Both the position numbers and the translations under genes were made by a program. Under the pieces are notes generated by a model. It was not told where the DNA came from. It did no database searches and saw nothing but the letters and a program-made list of their open reading frames with translations. A stretch of DNA of 33,054 nt from Selenomonadaceae bacterium (GTDB lineage Bacteria; Bacillota; Negativicutes; Selenomonadales; Selenomonadaceae), in assembly GCA_017476005.1 (NCBI GenBank), contig JAFVEM010000064.1, positions 1 through 33,054 of the forward strand, given 5' to 3'. Below are positions 31,505 to 33,054 of the stretch, piece by piece. The first letter of the stretch is position 1. Every line of letters begins with the position of its first letter.

Positions 31505-33054
31505 GTGTTTTATATTAAGACAGAGGTTAGTTCCAGTCGCGGCGAGTCATTTTTGAAAGGTACGCTTATTTTGACGGTGGCCGGTTTTGTGGTGAAGGTC
31601 ATCGGCTCCCTGAACTGGATTTTGGTGTCCCGTGTCCTTGGCGGCGAGGGCATCGGGCTTTATCAGATGGCCTTTCCCATCTATTTTTTTGCCATGACGG
31701 TATCGCAAGCCGGAGTGCCGGTGGCCATTTCCATCATTACGGCGGAACGAGTGGCGCTGAAAGATATTTACGGCGCTAAGCGGGTCTTTCGCATTTGCAT
31801 GGGACTTATGCTCGTCACCGGCCTCTTTTTCTCCCTGCTCACCTACTTTATGGCGGATTGGCTCATTGAGTGGCACTTCATTCGGGACGCTAGGGCGTAT
31901 ATGTCTATGGTGGTGCTGGCTCCCACCGTCTTTTTTGTCACTTTCCTCGCCAGCTCCCGGGGCTATTTGCAGGGCTGGCAACGCATGACACCGACGGCGG
32001 TATCGCAGATAGTGGAGCAAATTTTCCGAGTCATCACCATGATTCTTTTGGCCTATTTACTTCTGCCTTGGGGCTTAGATTACGCGGCGGCGGGGGCAAG
32101 CCTTGGAGCGCTGGCCGGAGCAGTCACCGGGCTTATTGTTTTGGTGTATTTCCATATAAAACTGGAACGGGACATCGAACGGGATTACGGCCGGGAACTG
32201 AAACCGGCGCCGGGGGCGGAGAGCGAGAGCGCCGGAAAAATCATTCGCCGCATCTTTACCCTGTCTCTGCCGGTGTCGGCGGCCAGCATTATGCTCCCGG
32301 TGGTGTCCAACCTGGATTTGATGATCGTGCCGCAACGGTTGGAAGTGGCTGGGTACTCGGTGAATCAAGCCACGGAGCTTTTCGGTTATTTAAACGGCAT
32401 GGCGGTACCTTTGGTGAACCTCGCTACCATTCTGACGGCCTCCATGGCCATGAGTATCGTACCGGCCATTTCCGAAGCTCGCGCCTTGAGACAAACGCAG
32501 CGCGTCTATAGCCAAACAGCCGCTTCGGTGCGTATCTCGAATTTCGTGTGTTTCCCGGCTTTTGTGGTGGTGTTTTTCCTTGCCACCCCTATTTCGACGC
32601 TGATTTATAATGCTCCCGGCGCGGGGCCGGCGGTGATGATTTCGGCGGTGAGCATCATCCTCTTGGGACTTCATCAGGTATCCACGGGGGTATTGCAAGG
32701 GCTGGGGCATCCCAAGATTCCCATGATCAACATGGTTTTAGCGGCCATCGCCAAGGTTATCTTAAACTGGATCCTTACGGCCGAGCCTTCTTTGGGGATT
32801 ATGGGCGCCGCTTGGGCCACGGCGGCGGATATGGGCGTGGCGGCCTTCATCAACCTTTACTTCATCCATCGCTACATCGGCTATCGGATAGAAGTGCCGC
32901 AACTTGCGAAAACCGTGGGCGCAGCGGCGGTTATGGCGGTAGCGGTGAAACTTTTCTATGATTTCACTTTTGCCGAGTGGCAACTGGCCATTTTCTCCAC
33001 CTTTGGCGCCGGGTTGGTAGGGTTTGGGGTTTATATGTCGGGGTCAATCTCAGC
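31505..33054 (+). CDS. SpoVB/MurJ-type polysaccharide or lipid II flippase (3' end outside window)
   Basis: The frame is open from GTG 31505 to the window edge (516 codons) and reads as a polytopic membrane protein of the MOP/MATE superfamily with at least twelve hydrophobic segments. The opening SFLKGTLILTVAGFVVKVIGSLNWILVSRVLGGEGIG and AMTVSQAGVPVAISIITAER are typical of the SpoVB/YtgP (MurJ-like) group of putative lipid-linked sugar flippases. Other fitting blocks are SSRGYLQGWQRMTPTAVSQIVEQIFR and VLQGLGHPKIPM. Such proteins move lipid II or polysaccharide precursors across the membrane. The GTG start has AAGG close upstream and no ATG is near, so the start is somewhat uncertain. Its length suggests only a few tens of residues are missing. 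Confidence 0.85.
   Translation, partial: MFYIKTEVSSSRGESFLKGTLILTVAGFVVKVIGSLNWILVSRVLGGEGIGLYQMAFPIYFFAMTVSQAGVPVAISIITAERVALKDIYGAKRVFRICMGLMLVTGLFFSLLTYFMADWLIEWHFIRDARAYMSMVVLAPTVFFVTFLASSRGYLQGWQRMTPTAVSQIVEQIFRVITMILLAYLLLPWGLDYAAAGASLGALAGAVTGLIVLVYFHIKLERDIERDYGRELKPAPGAESESAGKIIRRIFTLSLPVSAASIMLPVVSNLDLMIVPQRLEVAGYSVNQATELFGYLNGMAVPLVNLATILTASMAMSIVPAISEARALRQTQRVYSQTAASVRISNFVCFPAFVVVFFLATPISTLIYNAPGAGPAVMISAVSIILLGLHQVSTGVLQGLGHPKIPMINMVLAAIAKVILNWILTAEPSLGIMGAAWATAADMGVAAFINLYFIHRYIGYRIEVPQLAKTVGAAAVMAVAVKLFYDFTFAEWQLAIFSTFGAGLVGFGVYMSGSIS

Noticed and set aside
1-33054. CRISPR arrays, insertion sequences, integrases, phage genes, tRNA and rRNA genes
   Set aside because: No regularly spaced repeats, transposase or integrase motifs, or RNA genes other than tmRNA were seen on either strand.

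Overview
The window reads as chromosomal DNA of a Firmicute. The evidence is the gene order ctsR-mcsA-mcsB-clpC, strong AGGAGG-type ribosome binding sites, consensus sigma-A-like promoters, a TreR/PTS/phosphotrehalase locus and an XpaC/TelA pair. Moderate GC and the general style of the genes would fit the Negativicutes, but that placement is an inference. No rRNA, tRNA, CRISPR array, transposase or phage gene is visible. The one stable RNA is tmRNA, encoding the tag ANEDYALAA.

Layout. 1-1640 (-): an AAA-ATPase/PD-(D/E)XK protein cut by the left edge. 1823-6488 (+): the class III heat-shock operon ctsR-mcsA-mcsB-clpC, closed by a bidirectional terminator. 6665-8334 (-): a Cof-type HAD phosphatase translationally coupled to a PHP-domain phosphatase. 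8407-11693 (+): threonine synthase and ATP-dependent PEP carboxykinase, separated by a hairpin-rich dispersed repeat. 11767-12015 (-): a two-helix small membrane protein. 12225-13859 (+): a two-domain glycosyltransferase. 13967-18888 (+): an XpaC-TM2 fusion, a VapBC-like toxin-antitoxin pair, TelA and a PASTA-bearing class B penicillin-binding protein. 18944-19997 (-): terD and tmRNA. 20161-23622 (-): a patch that looks acquired and partly decayed, with a ferredoxin fragment, an AraC regulator, an alpha/beta hydrolase, a HAD phosphatase and an NTF2-like gene remnant. 23658-28317: the trehalose locus, with treR (-) divergent from treP and treA (+), and three matching operators. 28576-33054 (+): cell-envelope genes: a MupG/DUF871 glycosidase, an NlpC/P60 hydrolase, a membrane-anchored coiled-coil protein and a SpoVB/MurJ-type flippase cut by the right edge.

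How the parts work together. CtsR, McsA and McsB would control and feed the ClpC unfoldase, and tmRNA adds tagged substrates to the same proteolytic economy. TreP imports trehalose as trehalose-6-phosphate, TreA cleaves it, and TreR represses both arms. XpaC, TelA and TerD belong to families linked to tellurite or toxic-anion stress. Here they lie beside a cell-wall transpeptidase, which suggests an envelope-stress role.

Most worth a second look: (1) the AraC/hydrolase operon, whose promoter has two 13-bp direct repeats exactly 21 bp apart next to a poor -35, plus a perfect 10-bp dyad at the start; (2) McsB substitutions at two positions that are normally invariant; (3) a toxin-antitoxin pair inside an xpaC-telA operon; (4) a hairpin between tmRNA and terD whose only two mismatches become G-U pairs on the transcribed strand; (5) a tandem 8-bp ATGTCAAA repeat filling the ctsR promoter spacer. 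I did not find a wholly new multi-gene system that the sequence alone can prove.
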